Source: Bacillota bacterium
Lineage (GTDB): Bacteria > Bacillota > Clostridia > Acetivibrionales > DSM-1351
Reading direction: 5' to 3'
DNA length: 64,000 nt
NCBI GenBank assembly: GCA_023393115.1
Contig: JAEWMS010000005.1
Span: forward strand, 1-64,000
The position numbers were made by a program, and so were the translations under genes. Shown one piece after another: positions 32,906-43,078 of the stretch (within the stretch, counting starts at the first letter, position 1; each line of letters opens with the position of its first letter). The notes under the pieces are model-generated. The model made no database searches. It saw nothing but the letters and a program-made list of their open reading frames with translations, and was not told where the DNA came from.

Positions 32906-35900
32906 ATGAAAAGACTAGTAAAACTGATAACAATAATCCTAACGATAGCCTATGTGCTATTAATACCGCTTAATTCACTAGCAAAAGAAGGAGGAACGAT
33001 CAGTGCAAATACTACCACTTCTTTGTTAAGTAAATGGCAGGGGTACGGGATAGTTGACAAAAGTATTTCTAATAGTGACCTTAATAAAGCTATTGAGAAA
33101 ATTGACTTTATCTCCTTTATTAATGGAATTATGAAGCCCACAAGAAAGGTAGAAACAGGATTTATTGATCTCCCGAAGGACTCCTGGTATGAGCAGGAGA
33201 TAGCGAAGGCAGTAGCTGCTGGATATATAGATAAAGGAAATAAGACAAAGTTTAATCCATTTTCAGATATAACCAGATTGGAAGCAGCCTTAATGGTCAA
33301 GCGCGTATTCGGACTTGAGCTTAATGATAAAAGAGTATTAACAAAGATAAAGGATGCTGAAGCTCTTGATAGCAATCAATTAGAGGGTTTTGCTGCAGTT
33401 ATTGAAAAAGGATATTTGACTCAGGTAGAGGAAGGAAGATATGTTCCGTATGGAGTACTTAAACTATCCGACGCTCTGGAAATCCTAGATATTTGCGTAG
33501 GAGAGGTAGTTTCAAAGTCAGGAACTATATCCGACAATGTTCTTGGCAATATGCTGGTTAATACCGGGTCTGTGACATTAAAAAGTATGAATGTAACAGG
33601 GGATCTGACCATTGGAGAAGGCGTTGGTAATGGAGACGTAAGGCTTGACGGAGTTTCGATAAATGGAAAGCTTATAATAAGAGGAGGGGGGCCAAACACT
33701 GTTACCCTCACCAATACAAGAATAGATGACATACTTGTAATTGACAAAAGTGAAGGAAATGTACATGTAAGAACATATGGGACTACTACAATAAATAATA
33801 CCCTCATAAAATCCGGATGTTATCTGGATGAATCTGGTTTAACCACCGGAAAGGGTTTTACTGATATTACATTGAACAAATCGACAGTTGAAAATCAAAG
33901 GGTTGATCTCAACGGTGATTATAATAAATTAACAGTAGATGAAAGCAACCTTGATGTTAAGTTAAGCGGGAAGGCAGAAGGAGTGGATATATCCAAGGGT
34001 GCAACCAGCAACTTTACTCTGGATTCAGGAAGTGTAACCGTTTTTAATACAAAGGCTTCTCAAAACTTAATTGACATAATAGGGGGAACAATAACAACCC
34101 TTAATATAGATACAGGCGCCATAGGTAATAAATTGACAATAAGCGGAAAAACCACAGTAAGTAACATTAATATTAGGGAAAATAGTAATATTGAACTTCA
34201 AAAGGGAACAGTAGAACAGCTTACACTTGAATCCAATTCAACAGGCTCAAAGTTGAATATTTCAAGCGGTGCCAATCTGAAAAATTTAACCGCTAACGCT
34301 TCTGCTACAATAAGCGGGAACGGCTCTATTACCAATGCCTATATTTATGTACCAAACGTAAGTATGAACATTAAGCCAAGCGGGGAGTATAAAAGAACTG
34401 GAACTGAAACAGGCTCTGGAAGCAATGACACAAATTCAAGTTTACCTAAAATTACAATTTCGAATGTATACAACAGAACCATTCAATTGGGCAGTAATGA
34501 TCAAAAATTGAATGCACGTGCTTCAAACGAAGCAGAGATCTTTTATAGTTCTGCTGACAGCTCCATTGTAACTGTGGGTGAAAAGGGAGAACTGACAGGT
34601 GTCTCTGCCGGAACAACTGAGGTGTACATATCTGCTATTAAACATGGTTATGCTCCGGCTATTGCTACAGTAAAAATCACAGTAATATCCAAGAATAAAT
34701 CTTCTTCAGGTACACTGGAGATTTCACCGGATAGCGGTAAAGCCGGAAGTATAGTTGATAATTTTGCTGTCAGATTCACTCCAGGGGAAAATATAGTTAA
34801 TGGAAGAATCGTTATCAATCTCCCTGTAGGGTTTAGCGCTACCGAAAATGATAGGATAAGCATAAACTCAGGTGCTGAGGTTGCGTTGACTAAGTCACAG
34901 ATTATTAACGAATACACGCTGTCCTTCTCAAATATTTCTCTGGCAGAAGGTGAAAACATTGAAGTCAGATTAAAGAATGTTGAAATCCCATCAGGTCAGC
35001 AATTCGTATTCAGTGCCGTAGCTGATTCAGACGGTATAGGACCGAAGCTGCCTGCTGGAGAAGTAAGTTGTACATTTACAGCAGATAGCTTAAAGGAGCT
35101 TAAGGGGAATGGTGTAAACTATTCGACTCCTGAGTATGGTTCTGTGAAAGGTACAACCAAGATAGCTTCACTCTCATTCGTAAACATATCTGGAGCAACA
35201 AAATGGATGATTAGTGATACCACTGAAATACCAGTATATGATCAAGTGTTGTCGGGAACTGACTATGTAGCAGGCCAGGATATTCAGGCTGTTCCAAATC
35301 AACAAATAATGCTTGCTGCCGTGGATTCCAACAACAGGGTTAAGGCATACGCAATAATCGTAATAAAGGCTGAGAACATCAGACCGGATGATGCCACTGC
35401 TCTGGATCCTTCGTCAATAAGTGTTAAACCTGGTATACAGGCAGGGACAGTGATGATAGATATTCCAACGTCTGTCACTGTAGATGGCGCCACTACCTGG
35501 ATGTACAAAGTACAGAACACACCTTCAACAGCAATATTGGTGGACAGTGTATTTGATGGGACAGAAAGCTATTCTGCCGATAAGGATATTAAAGTATCCG
35601 ACTATCAGTATATTGTAATTGCGGCAGTTGACAACGCAACAAGTAAGAAAGTTAAAGCTTATGTAAGCCTGCCAGTTGCAGGGAAGGTGAGTGTAGAGGC
35701 AGACAGACTTGTTAATGGTATAAATTATAAAGGCCCGGGTACTGGTTCCGTTCCGGGAGCGATAATGATTGATAGTCTGAACTCCGGTAGCTTTGACATA
35801 AGCAGCTGGCAGTATGTAGTACTCGGCAAGGCAGCAGTAATACCTGCAAAGGGAGCTTTGGCCGAAACTTATAGGAAATATGTTGAAAATAAAGAATTTG

Positions 35901-38900
35901 TCGTATATGCCGAAAAGGATAATATTTTTGCGGCAGCAGGGCAGCATGTGCTGCTTGTAGGTGTAAGTGTTGATGGTAAGATAATCGCATATGCTGATAT
36001 AACTGTTGATTCCGGAGTGGTTCGCCGGGAGGATGCACCAGCCATACCTGCCACAAACGTGGTTGGACCTGTCATGGGAGCAAAAGCAGGTACAATTAGT
36101 GTAACAACCAATTTTAGTACACCTGTTGCAGGAGCTACCAAGTACAAATACAAATTCCAGAATGATCAGCCTGTAGCTCCTCAGATAAACATTAAGGCGG
36201 ATGGATTTAGTGATCTGGAAACAAGTATATCGGCAACCGGAAAATATCTGGTGCTGGTGGCCGTAGATAATAGTGGTTTGATTAAGGCCTGGATGTATAA
36301 GGAAGTTGATCCTGGAGTGATCAGGCCAGCCGATGCGTACTTGCTTAAAGTTACAAACGGTGAGTATACAAAGCCTGTGCCGGGAACTACCATCGGTGCA
36401 ATCAGCTTAAGCATTAACCAAACACAAATAGAAACCAACATCGGAAAACAGGTTTCACAATGGTGGTATAAGCTTTCTGATAAGGACTTTGACAACCCAT
36501 ATACGGGTAGTAACATTACTGGTGATATGATAGCTTATACACCTGGTCAGGACATCGGAAATGTTTCTGAAGACCAGTATTTGCTGATAATCGGCACTGA
36601 TGGAAGCGGCACGATTACATACCTTAAAGAGCGAATTCAATATGACCAGATAAAGCAGGGCGATGCAAAAGTCCTTAAATCCAGCGCTGAAGATAGTGTC
36701 AACTTTAATTACTCGGTGCCGGAGCCTGGAGACAAGTCGGGTCAAACCAAAATAACGACACTCAAGCCGGTAAGCGGAGCTTATGCCTGGGAGTACAAGA
36801 CTTCTGATACACCTGTAACTGCACCAGGTAGCAATACTTCGGCAGTTACACTTGGTACTTCTCAATACAGCCCAAATCAAAGCATTACGGTTGATAAGCA
36901 ATATCTTGTTCTGTATGCTGTTGATAATAATAACAGTAAACGTATAAAGGCATATGCAAATATACCGATTGGCGAAGCACAGAAGAGGCCTATGGATCTT
37001 GTAGAAGGACACAACTACAGAATAACAACCGGAAGTACAAAAGGCACTGTTGCAATATCATTCCTTTCTTTTGCGGATCTTGGAGCTACAGCACCTTATA
37101 CCGGCTGGAGCTGGAAGTATGCTGTCGTTGACACTAAGTACATACCCGGCAGAGGAACTGAAGCAAGCAAGATACCAGGTATTACAGACATTGTCTCAAC
37201 TCCGACTAATATTACTGCAAAAGAAGGACAGTACCTGTTACTGATAGCAGCTGAGAATGGTCTTGTTAAGGGATTTGCCAATATATCTGTAAGCTCTGTA
37301 ATAAATCCTGGTAATGCTGAGTTGATTACACCAGATTGTTACACCCTTACAAAAGGCTCAGTTGAAGGTACAACTCGTTTTGCAGCATTGAATATGGGAA
37401 TATCAGGACAAACAAAATGGGCTTATGCAATAAAGGAGGGTTCATCCACTACAACACCGATTTTAAAGGATGTAGTATTTGGTACTATAGGGGCAAAAGC
37501 TCTTGATCAGACTAAAGATATACCCATAAATTACGGCCAGACTATTCTCCTACTGGCTATCGATAATGCCGGCAAGGTAAAGGGTTATGTCTATATCCCC
37601 GTTACTGAGGATCAGATTCAGGCACCTTTCGCTATTAATTTGAGCTTGGAAGCATATAAAGGAATCTATTCCGGACCAAGCAAGGGTAGTAAGGCAGGAA
37701 GCACTAAGATTGCATTAAAAAGTGATACCGGCAATATTCCTTTAGACGCCGGCGGAGTAATAATTTGGAAGTACAAGAAGGGCACAAGCCTCGAAACTCC
37801 ACACTTGAATGATGATGCAGGAGACGGCTCCGGTTATCTGGGATATTTAAGCACAAAGGATATTGAAAATGCAAAGGTAGGAGAGCAGCTGTTAATTGTT
37901 GCAGTATCTCAAAATCCTGATGGAAGTGAGAGAGTTAAGGCATACCTGAAGTTTACATTGATATCTGATTGGATTTCATCTGCCGAGATGAAGGAACTTA
38001 CGCCTGAGTATTATGGAACTCCTTCCCCAGGAAGTGAGCCTGGTACCACCAAGTTTGCTAATCTTGAATTGTTCGAATTTAAAGGTTGCCAGTGGAAGGT
38101 AAAGGTTTCAGATACTGATATTAAGATTTATGAAGATACCATATTTACAGGTACAATCTATAAGGAGGGAGACAATATTGCTGTTAAACAAAATCAGTAT
38201 GTTGTTCTGGCAGCAGTAGACACAAGCGGAAAGGTTAAGGGATATAAGAATATACTGATAGATAAACCGGAGTATTTAAATGCACCCGGACTCAAATCAG
38301 GAGATAACTATGCAGCTCCAAAGTGGGGCTCACAGGAAGGTACAACCTCAGTATATGTATCTCCAAAAGGACTTGTCGGAAATATAGTATTTGTTGTAAA
38401 GGTTACAAATAGTATAGAAAATATAGTAGCCGAAAGTACAATTAGCTATACAAGTCCGGCAGCCATTGATATTAATTACAGTACTTACAAAGCGTACACT
38501 ACTAATTCGGATATATCCGTTAAGGCAGGGCAGTATATTTTACTTGCAGCTGTAGACGCAGATACTAAAAAGGTTGTGGCTTACAGAAATATTCCCGTAG
38601 TAGAGGCTAATATAATGCCTGAAGGGGCAGACACACTTGATATCAACATTAATTACCTGCCCCTTCAACCGGGTGCTGCCGCTGGAACCACAAAAATACC
38701 TCTGAAGGGCTTTGATGGCGTCAACGCAAACACTTGGCTTGTGAAAGTGGTAACTGCTCCCATAACCTCGGTTGCCCTGGATTCAGTTGACAATGACGCA
38801 AAAGTATATGTATCCAATGCTGATATTTCTGTAAAACCCGGGGACTATGTTATTCTCTATGCAGCAAGTAAAGTTGGTACCGATCCATATAAAATAAAAG

Positions 38901-41900
38901 CTTTTGCATGTATACCTGTTAACTCTGATGATATAAGGGGAGCAGCTCCTGAACTAGTCATAAGCGCTGCCCCGATACCGGGAACTGTTCTTAACACAAC
39001 ATCTGTTGTAACAACAGGAGTAACACTACCTTCGGGTGCTACCATGATTAGATACCTGGTAGGCAACAGCTCAGCAGGTACTATACTCAAGGACAGCGAT
39101 ATGTCTCGCCTTCCGGAGTATAAGCCGTCCGGTAGTAACATTCCGGCAAATGAGGGTCAATACCTGGTATTTGTGGCTACAGATGACAGTGGATATGTAA
39201 AAGCTGTATCCAAAGAAATTAAGCTTACTGCCGAAATGATTAAGAATGTGGTGCTTACTTTGGGAGGTAGCGTATTCCCTGCTGTAAGTGAAGGTCAAAT
39301 AGCAACAGGCGGACAGACAATTACATTAACACTTGACTCCGCTGAATGGGCCGACGATGCTATTACCACCAACAAGAGTGTACTGTTGAGCAGTTTTGTT
39401 GCAGCAACAGAAAATGATAAGTGGGCGACTGCAATGGGTAAAGTTACAATGATTGATAAATCAGCTGATAGTAGAACAATAACTATCAAGTTGAGTGAAT
39501 CAACATATGATATAACAGCAAATCAGAAGATAACTGTAACAATACCTGCCAAATTGATTAAAGGAGCTGTAAAACCTGTCACAGCAAAAGAGACAATAAA
39601 CGTTTCAGTAGTTTCAGGCCTTGGAGTTACTTTGATGTTGGATAAAACCAGCGTAACCAGCTTCAGCCAGAACGATATTAAGGCAGGAACGGTTAAGATA
39701 ATTATCACATTAACTGGTGGCGGCAAATTCACCAGTGATGTTGATAGCTCTACCGAAAAGAAAAATGCAATATTAAATGGTTTGAAGGCTACATATAACA
39801 CTACTGAATGGTCAGACGTCTTATCAAAAGCTACACTGACCCTGAATTCTGAATCAAAACTGACCATAGAACTTAAGGATGAGACCTATGATCCTAAAGG
39901 AAATGAAGTAATAAGCGTTACCATTCCGGCTAAAGATTCTTCAGGTAACTACATTATTGACGGAGCAGTTAACAATGCTGAATACTCAGGTAAAATAACC
40001 ATATACTCAAATATTTCAGCTGCATTATCAGGAACACTGGTTTCACCACCTGTTACAGAAGCAGATATAGTAGCAGGAAGTGAAACATTAGTGATTACGC
40101 TGACAAACGGTAAATGGGCATCGGATATTGCTTCAAATGCTACAGTAAGTAAAGCACTTTTTGATGGATTAACAGTATCACCGACTGTATCAACAAACGA
40201 TACTAATTCATGGAAAAATAAAGTTATAGCAAATTTAAAGACAGCGAATATTAAAGTAAACAGCGATACCGAAATTGTAATCACTCTGCCTGCGGCCACA
40301 GGATATGCAATAAGTGCGGACCAGAGCATTGTTGTGAACATTCCATCAGTATGTATTGCCGGAGGAATAAAAGATAAGCTTATAGCTCCACAAAGCATAA
40401 TAATAACTAATATTGCGCCCGCTGTTCCAGCTGTTGTGAAAAATGTAAGTGTGACCGGTAGTGCCATAGAGTATAAAAAAGATGACAAAATATTAATTAG
40501 TGTAGAGTTTGATACAGCCATCGATGTCACAGGAACACCTAAAATCACCTTGAATACTGGTAAGGATGCGCTGTATAAGGGGAAAGCGGCAGATAATACT
40601 CTTACATTTGAATATACGGTAGTTTCTGGTGATAATACCACAAAATTGGACTACAAGACTACAAGTTCTTTGGTACTGAACAATGGAACAATAAATAATG
40701 GTGAAACACCTGCCAAACTTACATTGCCATCTCCCGGTGCAAAGGGTTCAATAAGCGATCCGTTAAAAACACCAATTGTGGTAGATACGGTTGCACCCAG
40801 TTTTACTAATACAGGGGCGCCGAAGCAAACTGCTACTAAAGCAGAGACAACGGCTGATATTACATTTACTATCAACGAGGATGGAAAAGTGTACTATGTG
40901 GTAATAGAAAATGGCAGCAGCATATCTACACCAACTGTTCAGCAGATTGCTGACTGGAATACCACCACACCAGCACCAGCTTCAGTGGTGGCAAAAGGTA
41001 AAGTAGATGCCATCGCTAATGTAGCGGGCACTATGACCATTACGGGATTAGCACCAAATAAAAAGTACAATGTATATATGTTAACCGAAGATAATCTTCA
41101 GAATAGAGCAACAGCCGTAAAAACCCTGAGTGGTGTTCAGACAATAGATGTAACTCCGCCAACGGTTGAGATAGTCAGTGTCGTACCATCGGATTATTCG
41201 GTAAGTTTGGTTGTTAAATCAAATGAAACAGGAAATATATTTGTTGTTGCCAAACTTCACGGCTCAACTGCACCAACAAAAACAGAGTTGACCGGGTCCA
41301 AGTTTAAAGCAGTGGTTGACTCAGACAATGTAAATAAAGAAATTACTATAAACGTGACCGGATTGACTGTTTCAACAGACTATGATATTTATGTGGCAGG
41401 TAATGATAAGGCATCAACACCAAATATAAGTGATCCCAAAGTTGATTCTGCTACAACAAAATCCCTTGATCTGACTAAAGTAGACGTTGATTTGGCCAAT
41501 AATAAGCTACTTAATACTAATGCATTAATGCAGTACAGTATAAATGGCGGAGTTTGGAAGGATTGTACAGCAGCAACCACTAATGTTACATTTGATTTAG
41601 TAGATGATCCTGATACTATTAAAGTACAAATAAAAGAAAAAAGTAATCCAACTAACCCAATTCAAACAATAATACTGTATAGGGGTGATGACGCAAGCAT
41701 TTCAAGATCAATGATTGACTTTGATATAGCGGCGGGAACAATTACTAATAAGACCGATATTAACCTTGAATTTAGAATAGACCAAAATGTATGGAAACAG
41801 CTAAAGGCTAAAACAACTGTATCAGGAGTTAATTTTGTACCTGGCACTCTGTATTTGAGGCTTGCTGTTACTTCTCCTTCAACTGCCGGCAGCAGAGATG

Positions 41901-42877
41901 CTAAATTGCCGTCTAAACAAAAAGGTGTTGATGGTTTTGTGGAAGGATATGCTCCAGCGTTAACAGCTGACGATACAAATAACATAATAGTTGGACTTTC
42001 CGATGTTCACGAGTATAAAATAGATGGCGGAGCCTGGACCTCTGTTAGTAAAATTCCTACTTTCTCTGGAACTAAAACAGTATTGGTCAGATTTAAAGCA
42101 ACAGCCTCAAAACTTGCCAGTGAAGCTACTGAATTAAAGTTTACAGCCAATACATTTACAGCTACTGCTAAACCTGCCACAACAACAGGTACCACAACTA
42201 CAAAGGCCACTGTGACAATAGTACTTGACGAGAATACTAATCTGGTGAATTACTCCTTGAGTGCACAACAGTTAAGTGAGTGGTTCCAGATAACTTCCGA
42301 ATCTGGTGATACTCACACGTGGGGAGATGCAACGGGTAAGTTCAACTCAACAGGAAAGGAACTTATTATTACCTTTAACGCAATAGGCGATATTAAGGTA
42401 GGGGATGTAATTAAATTTACTCCTGTGGCTTCTGCTGCAATACAAAATGCAAATTACACCACATGTAAATTGGCCGGCAGTTTCCATACAACGCCTAAAG
42501 TAGTAAGCATAATGGCTGAAAATACAAATAATGATAGTGTATTCTCTAATGGAGAAAGATTGGTAATAAAATTTGATCAAGCTGTGAAGGAAGGAGTAAA
42601 TATCAGTAACACAAATATTGCTAATTTCCTTATATTAACTGATGAATCGGGTGCAACATCCAAAAAGTGGTCAAAATCTGGTTCTGCCAATCTGATGTTT
42701 GATTGGTCGACGGATAAAACAACACTATTTATAACATTTAATGTAGCAAACGATACTGAATTGACCGTGGGTGATAAAATCAGGATAAGTGCAGACTGGA
42801 AGCTGACAGATGAAGAAAACACAACTGATGCATGTACCTCGACTAAGTACATAGGGGGAAGCTTTACAACACCATAA
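32906..42877 (+). CDS. Giant SLH-anchored repeat protein, 3323 residues
   Basis: This is the largest gene in the window. After a signal peptide (about 1-27) come SLH-type repeats (85-200; FIDLPKDSWYEQEIAKAVAAG, FNPFSDITRLEAALMVKRVF). Residues about 210-500 are short beta units such as SVTLKSMNVTGDLTIGE and suggest a beta helix. A Big_2-like Ig domain (515-595) and another beta domain (600-725) follow. Residues 728-2112 are about 13 tandem copies of a roughly 107-residue module with a recurrent PGS-GTTKI opening and an ending like GQYLLLAAVD-GKVKAYA. Three different repeats of about 130 residues follow (2113-2508), then assorted Ig-like modules to the end. GAGGAG precedes the ATG. Its SLH units are N-terminal whereas the neighbouring proteins carry theirs at the C-terminus. 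Function is unknown: a long surface fibre or S-layer subunit is likely. Confidence 0.85.
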   Translation: MKRLVKLITIILTIAYVLLIPLNSLAKEGGTISANTTTSLLSKWQGYGIVDKSISNSDLNKAIEKIDFISFINGIMKPTRKVETGFIDLPKDSWYEQEIAKAVAAGYIDKGNKTKFNPFSDITRLEAALMVKRVFGLELNDKRVLTKIKDAEALDSNQLEGFAAVIEKGYLTQVEEGRYVPYGVLKLSDALEILDICVGEVVSKSGTISDNVLGNMLVNTGSVTLKSMNVTGDLTIGEGVGNGDVRLDGVSINGKLIIRGGGPNTVTLTNTRIDDILVIDKSEGNVHVRTYGTTTINNTLIKSGCYLDESGLTTGKGFTDITLNKSTVENQRVDLNGDYNKLTVDESNLDVKLSGKAEGVDISKGATSNFTLDSGSVTVFNTKASQNLIDIIGGTITTLNIDTGAIGNKLTISGKTTVSNINIRENSNIELQKGTVEQLTLESNSTGSKLNISSGANLKNLTANASATISGNGSITNAYIYVPNVSMNIKPSGEYKRTGTETGSGSNDTNSSLPKITISNVYNRTIQLGSNDQKLNARASNEAEIFYSSADSSIVTVGEKGELTGVSAGTTEVYISAIKHGYAPAIATVKITVISKNKSSSGTLEISPDSGKAGSIVDNFAVRFTPGENIVNGRIVINLPVGFSATENDRISINSGAEVALTKSQIINEYTLSFSNISLAEGENIEVRLKNVEIPSGQQFVFSAVADSDGIGPKLPAGEVSCTFTADSLKELKGNGVNYSTPEYGSVKGTTKIASLSFVNISGATKWMISDTTEIPVYDQVLSGTDYVAGQDIQAVPNQQIMLAAVDSNNRVKAYAIIVIKAENIRPDDATALDPSSISVKPGIQAGTVMIDIPTSVTVDGATTWMYKVQNTPSTAILVDSVFDGTESYSADKDIKVSDYQYIVIAAVDNATSKKVKAYVSLPVAGKVSVEADRLVNGINYKGPGTGSVPGAIMIDSLNSGSFDISSWQYVVLGKAAVIPAKGALAETYRKYVENKEFVVYAEKDNIFAAAGQHVLLVGVSVDGKIIAYADITVDSGVVRREDAPAIPATNVVGPVMGAKAGTISVTTNFSTPVAGATKYKYKFQNDQPVAPQINIKADGFSDLETSISATGKYLVLVAVDNSGLIKAWMYKEVDPGVIRPADAYLLKVTNGEYTKPVPGTTIGAISLSINQTQIETNIGKQVSQWWYKLSDKDFDNPYTGSNITGDMIAYTPGQDIGNVSEDQYLLIIGTDGSGTITYLKERIQYDQIKQGDAKVLKSSAEDSVNFNYSVPEPGDKSGQTKITTLKPVSGAYAWEYKTSDTPVTAPGSNTSAVTLGTSQYSPNQSITVDKQYLVLYAVDNNNSKRIKAYANIPIGEAQKRPMDLVEGHNYRITTGSTKGTVAISFLSFADLGATAPYTGWSWKYAVVDTKYIPGRGTEASKIPGITDIVSTPTNITAKEGQYLLLIAAENGLVKGFANISVSSVINPGNAELITPDCYTLTKGSVEGTTRFAALNMGISGQTKWAYAIKEGSSTTTPILKDVVFGTIGAKALDQTKDIPINYGQTILLLAIDNAGKVKGYVYIPVTEDQIQAPFAINLSLEAYKGIYSGPSKGSKAGSTKIALKSDTGNIPLDAGGVIIWKYKKGTSLETPHLNDDAGDGSGYLGYLSTKDIENAKVGEQLLIVAVSQNPDGSERVKAYLKFTLISDWISSAEMKELTPEYYGTPSPGSEPGTTKFANLELFEFKGCQWKVKVSDTDIKIYEDTIFTGTIYKEGDNIAVKQNQYVVLAAVDTSGKVKGYKNILIDKPEYLNAPGLKSGDNYAAPKWGSQEGTTSVYVSPKGLVGNIVFVVKVTNSIENIVAESTISYTSPAAIDINYSTYKAYTTNSDISVKAGQYILLAAVDADTKKVVAYRNIPVVEANIMPEGADTLDININYLPLQPGAAAGTTKIPLKGFDGVNANTWLVKVVTAPITSVALDSVDNDAKVYVSNADISVKPGDYVILYAASKVGTDPYKIKAFACIPVNSDDIRGAAPELVISAAPIPGTVLNTTSVVTTGVTLPSGATMIRYLVGNSSAGTILKDSDMSRLPEYKPSGSNIPANEGQYLVFVATDDSGYVKAVSKEIKLTAEMIKNVVLTLGGSVFPAVSEGQIATGGQTITLTLDSAEWADDAITTNKSVLLSSFVAATENDKWATAMGKVTMIDKSADSRTITIKLSESTYDITANQKITVTIPAKLIKGAVKPVTAKETINVSVVSGLGVTLMLDKTSVTSFSQNDIKAGTVKIIITLTGGGKFTSDVDSSTEKKNAILNGLKATYNTTEWSDVLSKATLTLNSESKLTIELKDETYDPKGNEVISVTIPAKDSSGNYIIDGAVNNAEYSGKITIYSNISAALSGTLVSPPVTEADIVAGSETLVITLTNGKWASDIASNATVSKALFDGLTVSPTVSTNDTNSWKNKVIANLKTANIKVNSDTEIVITLPAATGYAISADQSIVVNIPSVCIAGGIKDKLIAPQSIIITNIAPAVPAVVKNVSVTGSAIEYKKDDKILISVEFDTAIDVTGTPKITLNTGKDALYKGKAADNTLTFEYTVVSGDNTTKLDYKTTSSLVLNNGTINNGETPAKLTLPSPGAKGSISDPLKTPIVVDTVAPSFTNTGAPKQTATKAETTADITFTINEDGKVYYVVIENGSSISTPTVQQIADWNTTTPAPASVVAKGKVDAIANVAGTMTITGLAPNKKYNVYMLTEDNLQNRATAVKTLSGVQTIDVTPPTVEIVSVVPSDYSVSLVVKSNETGNIFVVAKLHGSTAPTKTELTGSKFKAVVDSDNVNKEITINVTGLTVSTDYDIYVAGNDKASTPNISDPKVDSATTKSLDLTKVDVDLANNKLLNTNALMQYSINGGVWKDCTAATTNVTFDLVDDPDTIKVQIKEKSNPTNPIQTIILYRGDDASISRSMIDFDIAAGTITNKTDINLEFRIDQNVWKQLKAKTTVSGVNFVPGTLYLRLAVTSPSTAGSRDAKLPSKQKGVDGFVEGYAPALTADDTNNIIVGLSDVHEYKIDGGAWTSVSKIPTFSGTKTVLVRFKATASKLASEATELKFTANTFTATAKPATTTGTTTTKATVTIVLDENTNLVNYSLSAQQLSEWFQITSESGDTHTWGDATGKFNSTGKELIITFNAIGDIKVGDVIKFTPVASAAIQNANYTTCKLAGSFHTTPKVVSIMAENTNNDSVFSNGERLVIKFDQAVKEGVNISNTNIANFLILTDESGATSKKWSKSGSANLMFDWSTDKTTLFITFNVANDTELTVGDKIRISADWKLTDEENTTDACTSTKYIGGSFTTP
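35098..39240 (+). repeat. Thirteen in-frame repeats of about 107 codons
   Basis: Units begin near 35098, 35390, 35703, 36032, 36333, 36662, 36991, 37314, 37635, 37987, 38279, 38628 and 38944. Each encodes an acidic or alanine start (DA-L), an aromatic YxxPxPG turn, a GTTKI strand, a W-YKV strand, a GQYLLLAAVD strand and a KVKAYA strand. The DNA copies have diverged, so this is old duplication rather than recent expansion. Confidence 0.8.
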
Positions 42878-42934
42878 GTCATGCTTAATAATCAAATTAT
42901 TGAACCATAGCCCTGAAGCCTTGGTAAATATAAA

Positions 42935-42979
42935 AGAGTTCTAATTATACTCCATACGGTGTGATTAGAACTTTTTTTA
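42935..42979 (+). terminator. Terminator after the giant SLH gene
   Basis: AGTTCTAAT at 42937-42945 pairs with ATTAGAACT at 42964-42972, then a T-run. It separates the first two SLH genes from the next two. Confidence 0.85.
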
Positions 42980-43007
42980 CGTTTTGTTTACAAGTGTGTA
43001 TAATATA

Positions 43008-43035
43008 TAAGTAAATAGTGCCAAAAAGCCGATAA
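43008..43035 (+). promoter_or_regulatory. Sigma-D-like promoter before the third SLH gene
   Basis: GCCGATAA at 43028-43035 is a perfect sigma-D -10 element. The best -35, TAAG at 43008-43011, is imperfect and 16 bases away. A TATAAT at 42999-43004 nearby could be a separate sigma-A -10. Confidence 0.45.
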
Positions 43036-43078
43036 ATAGGTTAGCGAAGTAGTATTTAACTCCAGGGGGTAATTTTAC

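Noticed and set aside
35098..39240. CRISPR-like regular repeats
   Set aside because: The period is about 320 bp, the copies are diverged at DNA level and stay in frame, so these are protein repeats; no CRISPR array is present in the window.
39949..40641. 230-codon minus-strand ORF
   Set aside because: It is a shadow of the giant SLH gene in a repetitive Thr/Val-rich stretch; the plus frame is unbroken and has domain structure.
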